Shown here piece after piece: positions 54,642-64,000 of a stretch of 64,000 nt of DNA. Each line of letters starts with the position of its first letter. Position 1 is the stretch's first letter. Source of the DNA: Gammaproteobacteria bacterium. Lineage in GTDB: Bacteria > Pseudomonadota > Gammaproteobacteria > SZUA-140. The notes under the pieces were generated by a model, which saw nothing but the letters and a program-made list of their open reading frames with translations, ran no database searches and had not been told where the DNA came from. The translations under genes and the position numbers were made by a program. Where the stretch lies: contig JACREF010000025.1 in the NCBI GenBank assembly GCA_016218365.1, forward strand, positions 1 through 64,000, given 5' to 3'.

Positions 54642-56933
54642 TTAAAAGAAAAACGATCCCAGCATGAATTGAAAATGTTCTGTGTCGTCGCCGGCTCGCG
54701 CATTCAATGGCCAGGCATAGCTGAAGGTCATCGGTGCAATCGGGGTCAGCCAGATCGCGGCGATCCCGGCCGAGGCGCGCATCTCATCCCCCCGCACCCG
54801 CGACAGGCCATCGAATACATTACCAACATCGAAGAAAGTACTCAATCGGAAAGACTTGCTCTGGTCAGCAAAGGGTACCGGGAATACCAGCTCGACATTC
54901 CCTATCGTCTTCACGCTGCCGCCCTGCGCGATACCGTTGATGCTCGGGCCCAGCGAATTGCTGCGGTAACCACGCACTGACTGACTGCCGCCGGCATAAT
55001 AATTCTCGAAGAACGGCAGGCTGCTGGTATTGCCATAACTGTCGCCATAACCAACCTCACCCTTCACGACCAGCACCAGATCACTGGTCAGCGGCATAAA
55101 GCGCAGGGCACGGCCACCAATCTTGTAAAATTCCAGGCCACTGCCCGGCAACGCCATGTCCATCGACAATGAAACCAGGCTGCCGGAATCGGCAAAGATG
55201 GTCCGGTTGCGGGTATCATGCGACCAACCCGCTGTCAGGTTATACATATCATAATGGCTGGTATTCTGGTCCAGATACGAAACATAGACCAGCGGTGTAC
55301 TGGCACTGGTGTTGATCTGGGTGTTCTCGTAACCCAGCGACACATCGGCATTATCATATTCATTGAGCGGGACCCCGTAGCTGATCGCGCCGCCATAGAC
55401 ATCGGTGGTATAGGCCGCGACATTGGCCGCTGATGAATCCGTGGTACGGTAATAGGCCTTGAAGCCACGACTGACACCATTATCCGTGTAATAGGGATTG
55501 GTGTAGGAAAAACTGTAGATGGTATTGACCGAGCTGTTATTGATGTTGGCTGAGACCTTGGTGCCATTGCCGAGGAAGTTGTCCTGGCTGATGCTGGCAT
55601 TGACCAGAAATCCTTCCGCCTGCGAATAGCCCATGCCTGCCATCAACGTGCCCGATGGCCGCTCCTTGACCGACACATTCAGGTCCACCTGATCATCGAC
55701 GCCCGGCACCGCCGGGGTCTCGACATTGACGTCCTCGAGATAACCCAGACGCTGCAGGCGTACCCGTGAGCGTTTGACGTTGTCGGTCGAGATCCACCCC
55801 CCCTCCATCTGTCGCATCTCGCGCCGCAGCACCTCATCCTTGGTCTTGTCATTGCCGGTGATAACAATCTTGCGGACATAGACCCGCTTCCCCGGAGTAA
55901 CAAACAACGTCAGGCGTACGGTATTTTTCTCATCATTGATCTCCGGGATGGTATTGACGTTGGAGAATGCATAACCTTCCCGGCCCAGGCGCTCGCCGAT
56001 GGCTGCGGCGCTTTCCGTTGCGGCACGGCGCGAGAACACATCGCCGGCCTTGATCTTTACCAGCGCAGCCAGCTCATCACGGGGCAGCACCAGATCGCCG
56101 GACAGCGTGACATCCTCAACCGAGTAACGATCACCTTCGTGGACATTGACGGTAATATAGATGCCCTTCTTGTCCGGGGTGATCGCCACCTGGGTAGACT
56201 CGATGGCGAAGGCGATATAACCCTGGTCAAGATAAAAAGACCTCAGGTTCTCGAGATCCGCTGACAGCTTGATCTTTGAATACTGATCATCGCTGGAAAA
56301 AACCCCGGCATCCTTGTCACTGCGCAACTGAAACTGTTGTAACAGCTCTTTTTCAGCGAAGGCGCTGCTGCCAACAATCTTGATGCGGCGGATCTTGGCA
56401 ACCTTGCCTTCCTTGATGTCTATCTCGAGATCAACCCGGTTATTGTCCTTGGCCACGACACTGGACTTGATCTGTACTGCATACTTGCCCTGAGAGTAAT
56501 ATTGCCGCTCAAGTTCACGTTCGATCCGGTCCAGCGCCGAGCGATTGAAGATCTCCCCTTCCTCCAGACCGATCGACTTCAGCGCCTGTTTGAGCTGGTC
56601 ACTTTCAATATCCTTGTTTCCGGAGATCGTGATCTTGGATATTGATGGCCGTTCGACCACCTTGATAATCAGCGCATCACCGTCGCGCGACAGTGCGATG
56701 TCGTTAAAAAAGCCGCTCTTGAACAGATCATGCAACAACTGATCCGACAGCTGATCACTATACTGGCCACCCACCTGCAGCGGCAGGTAGCCCAGGGCGG
56801 TGTCCCGCGACACCTTTTTCAGGCCCTCGAAACGGATCTCCTGAATCACGAACTGCTCTGCCGCAGCGGTCGGGCCGCCGTAGATCAACATCAATGATAG
56901 GCCTAGTATGGTTATTATTCTGCTTAACATCAT
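54642..56933 (-). CDS. bamA: Outer-membrane protein assembly factor BamA
   Basis: Core of the machine that folds beta-barrels into the outer membrane. The 763-residue protein has a signal peptide (to about TAAAEQ) and five POTRA domains (about 24-420: FVIQEIRFEGLKK, then repeats ending with RVYVRKIVITGNDKT). A 16-strand barrel follows with the conserved GSQSVRGYRSNSLGP loop and a terminal phenylalanine (MLGSFFF). It is placed between rseP and skp. Two adjacent ATGs (56933, 56930) are possible starts. Confidence 0.96.
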   Translation of the reverse strand: MMLSRIITILGLSLMLIYGGPTAAAEQFVIQEIRFEGLKKVSRDTALGYLPLQVGGQYSDQLSDQLLHDLFKSGFFNDIALSRDGDALIIKVVERPSISKITISGNKDIESDQLKQALKSIGLEEGEIFNRSALDRIERELERQYYSQGKYAVQIKSSVVAKDNNRVDLEIDIKEGKVAKIRRIKIVGSSAFAEKELLQQFQLRSDKDAGVFSSDDQYSKIKLSADLENLRSFYLDQGYIAFAIESTQVAITPDKKGIYITVNVHEGDRYSVEDVTLSGDLVLPRDELAALVKIKAGDVFSRRAATESAAAIGERLGREGYAFSNVNTIPEINDEKNTVRLTLFVTPGKRVYVRKIVITGNDKTKDEVLRREMRQMEGGWISTDNVKRSRVRLQRLGYLEDVNVETPAVPGVDDQVDLNVSVKERPSGTLMAGMGYSQAEGFLVNASISQDNFLGNGTKVSANINNSSVNTIYSFSYTNPYYTDNGVSRGFKAYYRTTDSSAANVAAYTTDVYGGAISYGVPLNEYDNADVSLGYENTQINTSASTPLVYVSYLDQNTSHYDMYNLTAGWSHDTRNRTIFADSGSLVSLSMDMALPGSGLEFYKIGGRALRFMPLTSDLVLVVKGEVGYGDSYGNTSSLPFFENYYAGGSQSVRGYRSNSLGPSINGIAQGGSVKTIGNVELVFPVPFADQSKSFRLSTFFDVGNVFDGLSRVRGDEMRASAGIAAIWLTPIAPMTFSYAWPLNARAGDDTEHFQFMLGSFFF

Positions 56934-56939
56934 TGATCA

Positions 56940-58307
56940 TCAAGTGAAAAATCGGGCGATGTCATTATAAAAGGCCAACCCCATTAATGCGACCAGAATC
57001 GCAATACCGATACGTTGCCCCAGCATCTGGGCATGGTCGGAGACCGGGCTACCCTTGACCATCTCGATCAGATAGAAAAAGAGGTGGCCGCCATCCAGCA
57101 CCGGGATCGGCAGCAGGTTCAGGATCGCCAGGCTGATGCTGATCAGGGCCAGAAAACCGCAATATGACACCACACCGGCGCTGGCCGAGGAACCGGCATA
57201 CTGGGCGATGCTGATCGGCCCACTGATCGATGAGGCCGGCACATCACCAAACAGCATATTGAACAGCATCCGCAGCGTCAGCCGGCTCATGGCCCAGGTC
57301 TTGTCCAGCGCCGCCCCGAGCGCCGCGAACGGTCCGTACCGTTCCGTCACCTGCAGACTGTTGTCTGCTACCCGCTCCGGTATCCGCACCGAGGCACCAA
57401 TCCGGCCCGCAGGTTGACCATCGACCTGATGCGTATCCGGTGTCAGGCTCATCGCCATGATCTGGCCGGAGCGCTCCACGGTGACCTGGATCGCCTGCCC
57501 GGGTCGGGCCCGCACATAACTGACCCAGTGCTCCCAGTCTTCGATGCCCTGTCCATCGGCCTGCAGGATACGGTCGGCCGCCCTGAGTCCGGCGCGCTGG
57601 GCCGGACTGCCCGCCTCGACATGGTCGAGGACCGGTGGAATCAGTGGCCGGTAGGGGTGGATACCGATACTGTTCAGCAGATCTTCGCGGTTCAGTGTCG
57701 CGCCGACAGCAGAAAAATCCAGCACCTTGTCCAGCACACGGCCGTCACGCTCACGGATCCCGATGTTAACCGGCCGTAGCGCCAGACTCTGCTCGGTCAG
57801 GGAGGTGTACACGCCGCGCCAGCTCAGCACGTCCTCGTCACCGACGCGGGTGATCATATCACCGTCGTGCAGCCCGGCCTGTGCGGCCAGCGACCCGGCA
57901 TCAATCTTGCCCACCAGCGGCTTGACGCCGGGGATGCCGAGCATGAACACCAGCCAGAAGGCGAGGATCGCCAGCAGCAGATTGGATAGCGGACCGGCGG
58001 CGACGATCGCAAACCGCGCCCATACCGGTTTGCGATTGAAGGCCCGGTCCAACTCGTGTTCCGCGACCTCACCCTCCCGCTCATCAAGCATGCGCACGTA
58101 ACCGCCCAGCGGGATCGCGGCGATGACATATTCGGTCTGGTCCGCACCACGTCTCCAGCTCAGCAATGGCTTGCCAAAGCCGATCGAGAAACGCAGCACC
58201 TTGACGCCGCAACGGCGCGCCACCCAGTAGTGACCAAACTCGTGGACCGTCACCAGGATACCGATGGCGATGATAAACCACAGCACCGACAGCAATACTG
58301 TACTCAT
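56940..58307 (-). CDS. rseP: Site-2 zinc metalloprotease RseP
   Basis: Intramembrane protease that in E. coli cleaves RseA to release sigma-E after envelope stress. The 455-residue protein has the zinc motif HEFGH (22-26 region) in TM1, the GFGKPLLSW loop, two PDZ domains (about 120-200 and 220-300), and the third zinc ligand in [12 protein letters not shown] near the C-terminus. It overlaps dxr by four bases (ATGA) and precedes bamA by six. Confidence 0.95.
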   Translation of the reverse strand: MSTVLLSVLWFIIAIGILVTVHEFGHYWVARRCGVKVLRFSIGFGKPLLSWRRGADQTEYVIAAIPLGGYVRMLDEREGEVAEHELDRAFNRKPVWARFAIVAAGPLSNLLLAILAFWLVFMLGIPGVKPLVGKIDAGSLAAQAGLHDGDMITRVGDEDVLSWRGVYTSLTEQSLALRPVNIGIRERDGRVLDKVLDFSAVGATLNREDLLNSIGIHPYRPLIPPVLDHVEAGSPAQRAGLRAADRILQADGQGIEDWEHWVSYVRARPGQAIQVTVERSGQIMAMSLTPDTHQVDGQPAGRIGASVRIPERVADNSLQVTERYGPFAALGAALDKTWAMSRLTLRMLFNMLFGDVPASSISGPISIAQYAGSSASAGVVSYCGFLALISISLAILNLLPIPVLDGGHLFFYLIEMVKGSPVSDHAQMLGQRIGIAILVALMGLAFYNDIARFFT

Positions 58308-59497
58308 GCGCTGGCCGCCCCGCTGCCGGTCGGCAGCATCTGCTGCGCCTGGCGGCGCGCCAGATCATCATCGGCCAACACCACCGTCAGTGACGAGGCG
58401 TCATGGATGGTGCAGTGGTCCAGCACCTGTTCAACGATGCGGGCAATGTCGGTAAACGGGATCAGGCCGGCAAGAAAGGCCTGCACCGCCACCTCATTGG
58501 CCGCATTCAGGATCGCCGGCGCGGTGCCACCGCGCGTCGCTGCCTCAAAGGCCAGGCGCAGACACGGGAAACGCAGCAGGTCCGGGGCCTCGAAACTCAG
58601 CTGCCCGATCTGGAAGATATCCAGGCGCTGGGCCCCTGAATCAAAACGTTCCGGCCAGGCCAGCGCATGGGCGATTGGTATCCGCATGTCCGCGCTGCCG
58701 AGCTGGGCCAGCACTGAACCATCCTGGTATTCAACCATCGAATGGATGATGCTTTGCGGGTGGATGACCACCTGGATCGCTTGCGGTGTCGTCGCAAACA
58801 GATGACAGGCCTCGATGACCTCCAGCCCCTTGTTCATCATCGTCGCCGAATCAACCGAGATCTTGCGCCCCATGCTCCAGTTTGGATGGGCGCAGGCCTC
58901 GGCCGGCGTGACCCGGCGCAGCTCATGCGGGGCGGTGGTGCGAAACGGTCCACCGGATGCGGTCAGCAGGATGCGTCGCACCCCGACCTGCGCCAGGCCG
59001 TCACGGTAGCCCGGGGGCAGGCACTGGAAGATGGCATTGTGTTCACTGTCGATCGGCAGCAGCTCTGCACCATGGTTGCGCACCTCCTCCATGAACAGGG
59101 CACCGGACATCACCAGCGCTTCCTTGTTGGCGAGCAATATCCGTTTGCCGGCACGCACCGCGGCCAGCGTCGGCACCAGTCCGGCACTGCCAACGATCGC
59201 GGCCATCACATAATCGGTCTCGGCACAGGCCGCGACCTGCTGCAGACCATCGACACCACTCAGCACCGTGACCTCGCTGCCTGCAGCGCGCAGACGGGTG
59301 GCCAGCAGCTCTGCGGCCTGCGGCGCGGCCAGCACCGCGAACTGCGGGCGATGTTCCAGACATTGCCGGTACAGACCCTCGACATTGTCATTGGCCGTCA
59401 GGGCGACGACGCGATAACGATCACGGTGACGCGCCACAACATCCAGCGTGCTCTGCCCGATCGAGCCGGTGGCCCCGAGTACCGTGATGCCAATCAT
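58304..59497 (-). CDS. dxr: 1-deoxy-D-xylulose 5-phosphate reductoisomerase
   Basis: Second step of the MEP isoprenoid pathway, NADPH and metal dependent. The 397-residue protein opens with [16 protein letters not shown] (cofactor site). It has [11 protein letters not shown], the metal-binding [20 protein letters not shown], and [20 protein letters not shown]. Its isoprenoid product feeds uppS two genes away. It overlaps both cdsA and rseP by four bases. Confidence 0.96.
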   Translation of the reverse strand: MIGITVLGATGSIGQSTLDVVARHRDRYRVVALTANDNVEGLYRQCLEHRPQFAVLAAPQAAELLATRLRAAGSEVTVLSGVDGLQQVAACAETDYVMAAIVGSAGLVPTLAAVRAGKRILLANKEALVMSGALFMEEVRNHGAELLPIDSEHNAIFQCLPPGYRDGLAQVGVRRILLTASGGPFRTTAPHELRRVTPAEACAHPNWSMGRKISVDSATMMNKGLEVIEACHLFATTPQAIQVVIHPQSIIHSMVEYQDGSVLAQLGSADMRIPIAHALAWPERFDSGAQRLDIFQIGQLSFEAPDLLRFPCLRLAFEAATRGGTAPAILNAANEVAVQAFLAGLIPFTDIARIVEQVLDHCTIHDASSLTVVLADDDLARRQAQQMLPTGSGAASA

Positions 59498-60336
59498 GCC
59501 GCACCACCATCTGCCAGCAGCACCAGCAAACCGAGGGTAAACAGCGGCGCCGCCGCCGTCAGGCTGTCGATACGATCGAGGATCCCGCCATGCCCCGGCA
59601 GCACGCTGCCACTGTCCTTGACGCCCGACAACCGTTTGACGACACTCTCAAACAGGTCACCGACGACCGAGATGATGACGGTCAGCAGGCACAGCACGAA
59701 GATCAGCACACCGCCACCAACACTGCCGGCCAGCAGCAGCGCCGTGGCCAGGGCCAGTGGCAACGTCAGCACCAGGCCGCCGAAGACACCCTCCCAGCTC
59801 TTGCCAGGGCTGATGTGGACGGCCAGTTTGCGGCGCCCCCAGCGCCGGCCGGCAAAATAGGCCCCAGTATCCGCGCCCCACACCAGCAGCATCAACAGCA
59901 ACACCAGCACCCTGCCATCCGGCAGACGTGTCAGCAGCGCCATGATGCCGAGCCAGCATGGCAACAGCACGATCAGGCCGACCACCGTGCCGAACCATAA
60001 TGGTGGCCGGCTGGCATGCAGATGGCCATGACGCTGGTAATACTGCAGCCACGCCATCACCACGAGCCAGAACAGCGTCGCCAGCGCCAGACAGATCATC
60101 GTCATTGTGAGGTCGGTCATCACCCAGGCCATGATCCCAAGCGTGACGATCAGCACGAAGATATAGGCAAGACGGTCCTGGGTACGCCGCAGGCCGGCCA
60201 GCGCCGACCACTCCCAGCCCGCCAGGCAGATCAGCGCGGCAAACAGCAGCGATAACAATGATGGCGGGAGAAGGAACAACGCTGCAAGAAACAGCGGTGC
60301 CAGCACGGCGGCGGTCAGGATGCGATGCTTAAGCAC
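59494..60336 (-). CDS. cdsA: Phosphatidate cytidylyltransferase
   Basis: Makes CDP-diacylglycerol, the substrate of PgsA (8812-9360). The 280-residue protein has about seven or eight membrane helices and the CdsA signature near the C-terminus: [20 protein letters not shown] then [13 protein letters not shown]. It overlaps uppS by 8 bases and dxr by 4, a tightly packed unit. Confidence 0.95.
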   Translation of the reverse strand: MLKHRILTAAVLAPLFLAALFLLPPSLLSLLFAALICLAGWEWSALAGLRRTQDRLAYIFVLIVTLGIMAWVMTDLTMTMICLALATLFWLVVMAWLQYYQRHGHLHASRPPLWFGTVVGLIVLLPCWLGIMALLTRLPDGRVLVLLLMLLVWGADTGAYFAGRRWGRRKLAVHISPGKSWEGVFGGLVLTLPLALATALLLAGSVGGGVLIFVLCLLTVIISVVGDLFESVVKRLSGVKDSGSVLPGHGGILDRIDSLTAAAPLFTLGLLVLLADGGAA

Positions 60337-61093
60337 TGTTGAGTTGTCTCAGCTGTTCACTGGTACGACCGAAGCGGCGCTCGCGCTGTGCATACCAGCC
60401 CAGCGCCTGATCAAAGGCCTGGCGATCGAAATCAGGCCACAAGGTAGCGGTAAAATACAATTCGGTGTAGGCCAGCTGCCACAACAGGAAATTACTGATG
60501 CGTTGCTCGCCACCGGTACGAATGAACAGATCCGGTTCAGGAAGGTTCGCCAGTTCCAGCGCCCCGGCCAGCCGCCGTTCATCGATGTCAGCAACACCCA
60601 GTTCACCACGCTGCACCTGGCCACACAGGGCCTTTACCGCCTGGGTGATGTCCCAGCGCCCACCATAATTGGCGGCGATCGACAGTAGCAGGCCATCATT
60701 GGCCGCCGTGGCACGTTCCGCGCGTTCGATACGCGCAGTCAACCCGGGGCCGAATGCCGAGCGATCACCGATGAAACACACGCGGACATTGTTGTGCTGC
60801 AGCTCACCGACCTCACGCTCCAGCGCCGCGCTGAACAGATCCATCAGCAGGCCGACCTCCTCCTCGGGACGTTGCCAGTTTTCGCTGCTGAAGGCGAACA
60901 GTGTCAGCGCGCCAATGCCACGTTCGCGGCAGGCGACGACAATATTGCGCACCGCCTCGACCCCGGCCTTGTGGCCGACAAAGCGCGGCATCAGCCGGCG
61001 CCGGGCCCAGCGGCCGTTGCCATCCATGATGATGGCGACATGGGAAGGCAGTCGTGTGGGAGATGATGCTGAGGGATCGTCCGCTGCACTCAT
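60329..61093 (-). CDS. uppS: Undecaprenyl diphosphate synthase
   Basis: Makes the lipid carrier for cell-wall and O-antigen synthesis by chain elongation of farnesyl diphosphate. The 254-residue protein shows [17 protein letters not shown] with catalytic D24, [31 protein letters not shown] and the C-terminal [20 protein letters not shown]. It follows frr after a 79-base gap that contains a half copy of repeat R6. Confidence 0.96.
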   Translation of the reverse strand: MSAADDPSASSPTRLPSHVAIIMDGNGRWARRRLMPRFVGHKAGVEAVRNIVVACRERGIGALTLFAFSSENWQRPEEEVGLLMDLFSAALEREVGELQHNNVRVCFIGDRSAFGPGLTARIERAERATAANDGLLLSIAANYGGRWDITQAVKALCGQVQRGELGVADIDERRLAGALELANLPEPDLFIRTGGEQRISNFLLWQLAYTELYFTATLWPDFDRQAFDQALGWYAQRERRFGRTSEQLRQLNSA

Positions 61094-61121
61094 GTATATC
61101 TGTCCAAGTCACCGATCAACA

Positions 61122-61143
61122 TTAGCAGGCTGCTGAAAAAACG
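61122..61143. repeat. Half copy of repeat R6
   Basis: TTAGCAGGCTGCTGAAAAAA lies in the frr-uppS gap. It equals the left half of the palindromes at 45.4 and 50.5 kb. Confidence 0.6.
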
Positions 61144-61172
61144 TTATCATCTGCGATCGGCCATCTGGCCGG

Positions 61173-61730
61173 TCAGATCTCCATCAGATCCTTTTCCTTG
61201 GCCGCCAGCAGCGTATCCACCTCAGCGACGAAACGGTCGGTCAGCTTTTGCACCTCGTCCTCGGCGCGCCGCTCATCATCCTCGGTGATCTCTTTCTCTT
61301 TCAGCAGTTCCTTGCAGTCGGTGTTGGCATCGCGGCGGATATTGCGGATCGCGACCCGTGCCGCCTCGGCCTCGCTGCGCACCACCTTGATCATCTCCTT
61401 GCGCCGCTCCTCGGTCAGCGGCGGCAGGATCACACGGATCACACTGCCGGCAGTCGACGGGTTCAGGCCCAGATCGGAGGTCATGATCGCCTTCTCGATC
61501 GCCGACACCATGTTCTTCTCCCATGGGCTGATCGTCAGCGTGCGCGATTCCGAGGCGCTGATGTTGGCGACCTGACTCAGCGGCATCATGCTGCCGTAAT
61601 AATCGACCCGGATATGATCCAGCAGGCTGGGGCTGGCACGCCCGGTGCGGATCTTGGCAAACTCACCCTTCAACGCCTCGACACTCTTGGCCATCCGTGC
61701 CTGGGCGTCTTTTTTGATATCGTTGATCAT
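61173..61730 (-). CDS. frr: Ribosome recycling factor
   Basis: Splits ribosomes after termination together with EF-G. The 185-residue protein has the family start [20 protein letters not shown] and [13 protein letters not shown]. The later [15 protein letters not shown] and RNIRRDAN motifs are also present. It lies 7 bases after pyrH, in the universal rpsB-tsf-pyrH-frr order. Confidence 0.97.
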   Translation of the reverse strand: MINDIKKDAQARMAKSVEALKGEFAKIRTGRASPSLLDHIRVDYYGSMMPLSQVANISASESRTLTISPWEKNMVSAIEKAIMTSDLGLNPSTAGSVIRVILPPLTEERRKEMIKVVRSEAEAARVAIRNIRRDANTDCKELLKEKEITEDDERRAEDEVQKLTDRFVAEVDTLLAAKEKDLMEI

Positions 61731-61737
61731 CTGCGTA

Positions 61738-62475
61738 TTACCCTCTCTCGACCAGCGTCCCTTCGGAACCGCCCATCACGACATCCTTCAGGGCGCCATG
61801 TTTGAATATATTGAACACCCGCAGCGGCATGTTGTTGTCACGACACAGCACGATCGCGGTGGCATCCATGACATTCAGCTTGCGATCCAGCACCTGGTCA
61901 TAGGTCAGCCGCGGCAGGAACACCGCCTGGGGGTCCTTCTTCGGATCGGCGGTATAGACCCCGTCGACCTTGGTGGCCTTCAGCACTGCCTCGGCGTTGA
62001 TCTCGATACCGCGCAGGCTGGCCGCCGAATCGGTGGTGAAGAACGGATTACCGGTGCCGGCAGCGAAGATGACGATACGGCCCTTCTCCAGATGACGGAC
62101 CGCGCGGCGCCGGATATAGTCCTCGCAGATCTGGTTGATCTTGATCGCCGACATCACCCGCACGAACATACCCTGATGCTCCAGCGCATCCTGCAACGCC
62201 AGTGCATTCATCACCGTCGCCAGCATGCCCATGTGATCCGCCGTCACCCGGTCCATACCCTCGCCGGCCAGGTTGATGCCGCGGAAGATGTTGCCGCCAC
62301 CGACCACCAGCGCCACCTCGACGCCGCTGCCGTTCAGCTCACTGATCTCGCGGGCGATGCGGTTGATGATCTTCGGATTGATACCGTAATCATCATCGCC
62401 CATCAGCGCCTCACCGCTGAGCTTCAGCAGTATCCTCTTGTAGCCGGGACGGTCCGTGCCCCTGGGTTCGCTCAA
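61738..62475 (-). CDS. pyrH: Uridylate kinase
   Basis: Phosphorylates UMP to UDP; a hexameric amino-acid-kinase-fold enzyme regulated by GTP and UTP. The 245-residue protein shows [49 protein letters not shown] and [12 protein letters not shown]. The ATG overlaps the tsf stop by four bases. Confidence 0.97.
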   Translation of the reverse strand: MSEPRGTDRPGYKRILLKLSGEALMGDDDYGINPKIINRIAREISELNGSGVEVALVVGGGNIFRGINLAGEGMDRVTADHMGMLATVMNALALQDALEHQGMFVRVMSAIKINQICEDYIRRRAVRHLEKGRIVIFAAGTGNPFFTTDSAASLRGIEINAEAVLKATKVDGVYTADPKKDPQAVFLPRLTYDQVLDRKLNVMDATAIVLCRDNNMPLRVFNIFKHGALKDVVMGGSEGTLVERG

Positions 62476-63365
62476 GACTGGTACCCCTTGGCCTGGGCCA
62501 TCACCTCTTCGGCAAAGTTCTCGACCTTCTTTTCGATGCCTTCGCCGACCTCGAAGCGATGGAAACGGCTGACCTTGGCATTGGCCTTGGCCAGCAGCTT
62601 GTCAATCGTGGTCTCCGGGTCCTTGACGAACGGCTGACCGAGCAGTGTCACCTCGGCGAGGAACTTGCGGATCCGGCCCTCGACCATCTTCTCGATGATG
62701 TTGGCCGGCTTGCCGCTGTCGGCGGCCTGGGCCATAAACACCTCTTTTTCCTTGACCAGTGTCGCGGCCGGCACATCGGCCTCGCTGATCGCGATCGGGT
62801 TGGTGGCGGCGATATGCATCGCGATGTCCTTGGCCAGCGCCTCGCTGCCGCCGTCCAGACAGACCACGACGCCGATGCGGTCCCCGTGCAGATAGGTCCC
62901 GATTGGACCGGCGCTGTTTTCCAGCAGCTCGAAGCGGCGGACGTTGATGTTCTCGCCGATCTTGGCGATCAGCTCCTTGCGCGCGGTCTCGACCGTGGTG
63001 TCCTTGCCGCTGTGCAGCGGCAGCGCCAGCAGCGCATCCAGCGAGCCGGGCTTGCTGTTGATGATGCAGGCGGCGACCGCGTTGGCGAAGCCCTGGAAGT
63101 CGTCACCCTTGGTGACGAAGTCGGTCTCGCAGTTGATCTCGACCATCGCCGCGACATGCTGTTTGGCATTGGTAAGGATCTTGATGTTGCCTTCGGCGGC
63201 GGTGCGGTCCGCCTTCTTGCCGGCCTTGGCCAGACCCGCCTTGCGCATGTGTTCGATCGCGGCGTCGATGTCACCGTTGGTTTCTTCCAGTGCCCGCTTG
63301 CATTCCATCATGCCGGAGCCGGTGCGCTCGCGCAGCTCCTTGACCATACCTGCTGTGATTGCCAT
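62472..63365 (-). CDS. tsf: Translation elongation factor Ts
   Basis: Nucleotide exchange factor for EF-Tu. The 297-residue protein has the N-terminal UBA-like domain ([20 protein letters not shown]), the core with [13 protein letters not shown], and the dimerisation region. [15 protein letters not shown] is a late family mark. It lies 63 bases after rpsB with a perfect hairpin between them. Confidence 0.97.
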   Translation of the reverse strand: MAITAGMVKELRERTGSGMMECKRALEETNGDIDAAIEHMRKAGLAKAGKKADRTAAEGNIKILTNAKQHVAAMVEINCETDFVTKGDDFQGFANAVAACIINSKPGSLDALLALPLHSGKDTTVETARKELIAKIGENINVRRFELLENSAGPIGTYLHGDRIGVVVCLDGGSEALAKDIAMHIAATNPIAISEADVPAATLVKEKEVFMAQAADSGKPANIIEKMVEGRIRKFLAEVTLLGQPFVKDPETTIDKLLAKANAKVSRFHRFEVGEGIEKKVENFAEEVMAQAKGYQS

Positions 63366-63391
63366 GTCATCTACCTCATTGTGTCTAGTGC

Positions 63392-63418
63392 ATCACGCCC
63401 GGCGGAGCCGGGCGTGAT
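63392..63418 (-). other. Perfect 12-bp hairpin between rpsB and tsf
   Basis: ATCACGCCCGGC (63392-63403) pairs with GCCGGGCGTGAT (63407-63418) around a 3-base loop. No T-run follows on the minus strand, so it is not a simple terminator. It may be a processing site or partial attenuator that sets the S2 to EF-Ts ratio. Confidence 0.7.
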
Positions 63419-63428
63419 CATGTCATGA

Positions 63429-64000
63429 TTACTCTTCGTCAGCGCCTGAAGACGCCACCTTGGTGGGTCTCTTCTTGACCGTCACCTTCTTCTTCGGCCG
63501 GTTATCTGCCGGCGCCTCGGTGACATCAACGAACTCTTCCTCGTTACCCAGCAATGCCGAGGAACGGCCTTCGAGGATGGCGTCGGCGGCCATGCTCAGA
63601 TAGAGCTTGATGGCGCGGATCGCATCATCATTGCCGGGGATGACATAATCGATACCGTCTGGTGTATTGTTGGTGTCGACCACGGCAACCACCGGGATGC
63701 CCAGCTTGCGCGCTTCGCAGATGGCGATGTTCTCGTGACCGACGTCAACGACAAACATCACATCCGGCAGCCCGTTCATGTCCTTGATGCCGCCCAGATT
63801 GCGGTCCAGCTTGTCCATCTCGCGCTTCAGGCCCAGTGCTTCCTTCTTGCTCAGGCGCTCGTGCTGATTGTCAGCGAACATCGCGCTCAGTTCCTTCAGG
63901 CGCTTGATCGACTGCTTGACGGTCTTGTAGTTGGTCAGTGTGCCGCCCATCCAGCGGTAGTCGACGAACGGCATGCCGGCGCGGATCGCCTCTTCGCGAA
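63429..64000 (-). CDS. rpsB: 30S ribosomal protein S2, C-terminal part (gene continues beyond the window)
   Basis: The visible 190 residues begin [20 protein letters not shown] and include [34 protein letters not shown] and [20 protein letters not shown], all typical of S2. The extended lysine-rich C-terminus ([21 protein letters not shown] pattern at the end) is longer than in E. coli, as in several other gammaproteobacteria. The start lies to the right of the window. S2 in other bacteria represses its own rpsB-tsf mRNA. Confidence 0.95.
   Translation of the reverse strand, partial: REEAIRAGMPFVDYRWMGGTLTNYKTVKQSIKRLKELSAMFADNQHERLSKKEALGLKREMDKLDRNLGGIKDMNGLPDVMFVVDVGHENIAICEARKLGIPVVAVVDTNNTPDGIDYVIPGNDDAIRAIKLYLSMAADAILEGRSSALLGNEEEFVDVTEAPADNRPKKKVTVKKRPTKVASSGADEE

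Overview
The window looks like chromosomal DNA of a gammaproteobacterium with fairly high G+C. The basis is conserved gene order: rpsB-tsf-pyrH-frr-uppS-cdsA-dxr-rseP-bamA-skp-lpxD-fabZ-lpxA-lpxB, yceD-rpmF-plsX-fabH-fabD-fabG-acpP-fabF, pgsA next to uvrC with a Gly-Cys-Leu tRNA operon, and rne divergent from rluC. The lipid A and Bam genes show a Gram-negative envelope. Something in or near the purple-sulfur/Chromatiales-type gammaproteobacteria would fit, but no single gene here proves the order.

Layout. 1-5.9 kb is a decaying restriction/accessory island on the minus strand: the edge of an insertion sequence, a duplicated scrap of hsdR, a YhcG-type nuclease, a GIY-YIG protein, an hsdR broken by a frameshift and carrying repeat-derived peptide insertions, and an ORF6N protein. 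6-15.3 kb holds a secreted protein of unknown function, a YqhA-family membrane protein, the tRNA operon, pgsA, uvrC, a family 5 uracil-DNA glycosylase, a frameshifted hpf and relA. 15.5-23.3 kb is a plus-strand cluster: LuxR/NarL-type regulator, solute-binding protein, hybrid sensor kinase, class V aminotransferase and TonB-dependent receptor. No ABC permease or ATPase accompanies it, so it resembles a TorT/TorS- or LuxP/LuxQ-like sensing system linked to an outer-membrane receptor. It is the most interesting block in the window.

23.7-36.1 kb is one long minus-strand series from yceD to tatD: fatty-acid synthesis, folate (pabB, pabC), cell-wall cleavage (mltG), dTMP kinase, clamp-loader delta prime and PilZ. 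36.2-45.4 kb carries maf, sppA, a HAD phosphatase, rluC, rne, a low-molecular-weight phosphatase, thioredoxin 2, a drug/metabolite-type transporter and two small proteins of unknown function. 45.4-50.5 kb has an MCP and a pitrilysin-like protease, both ending in copies of a palindromic repeat. 50.6-64 kb is the minus-strand rpsB-to-lpxB envelope and translation cluster, with rpsB cut by the window edge.

The accessory regions are rich in short dispersed repeats. At least six families are visible. Some lie in frame inside hsdR, one supplies the ribosome-binding site of the GIY-YIG gene, some sit inside the tRNA operon, and some provide stop codons of convergent genes. A 267-bp element at 23.4 kb with near-perfect 23-bp terminal inverted repeats looks like a MITE. 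All functional calls come from reading the sequence; no database search was run.
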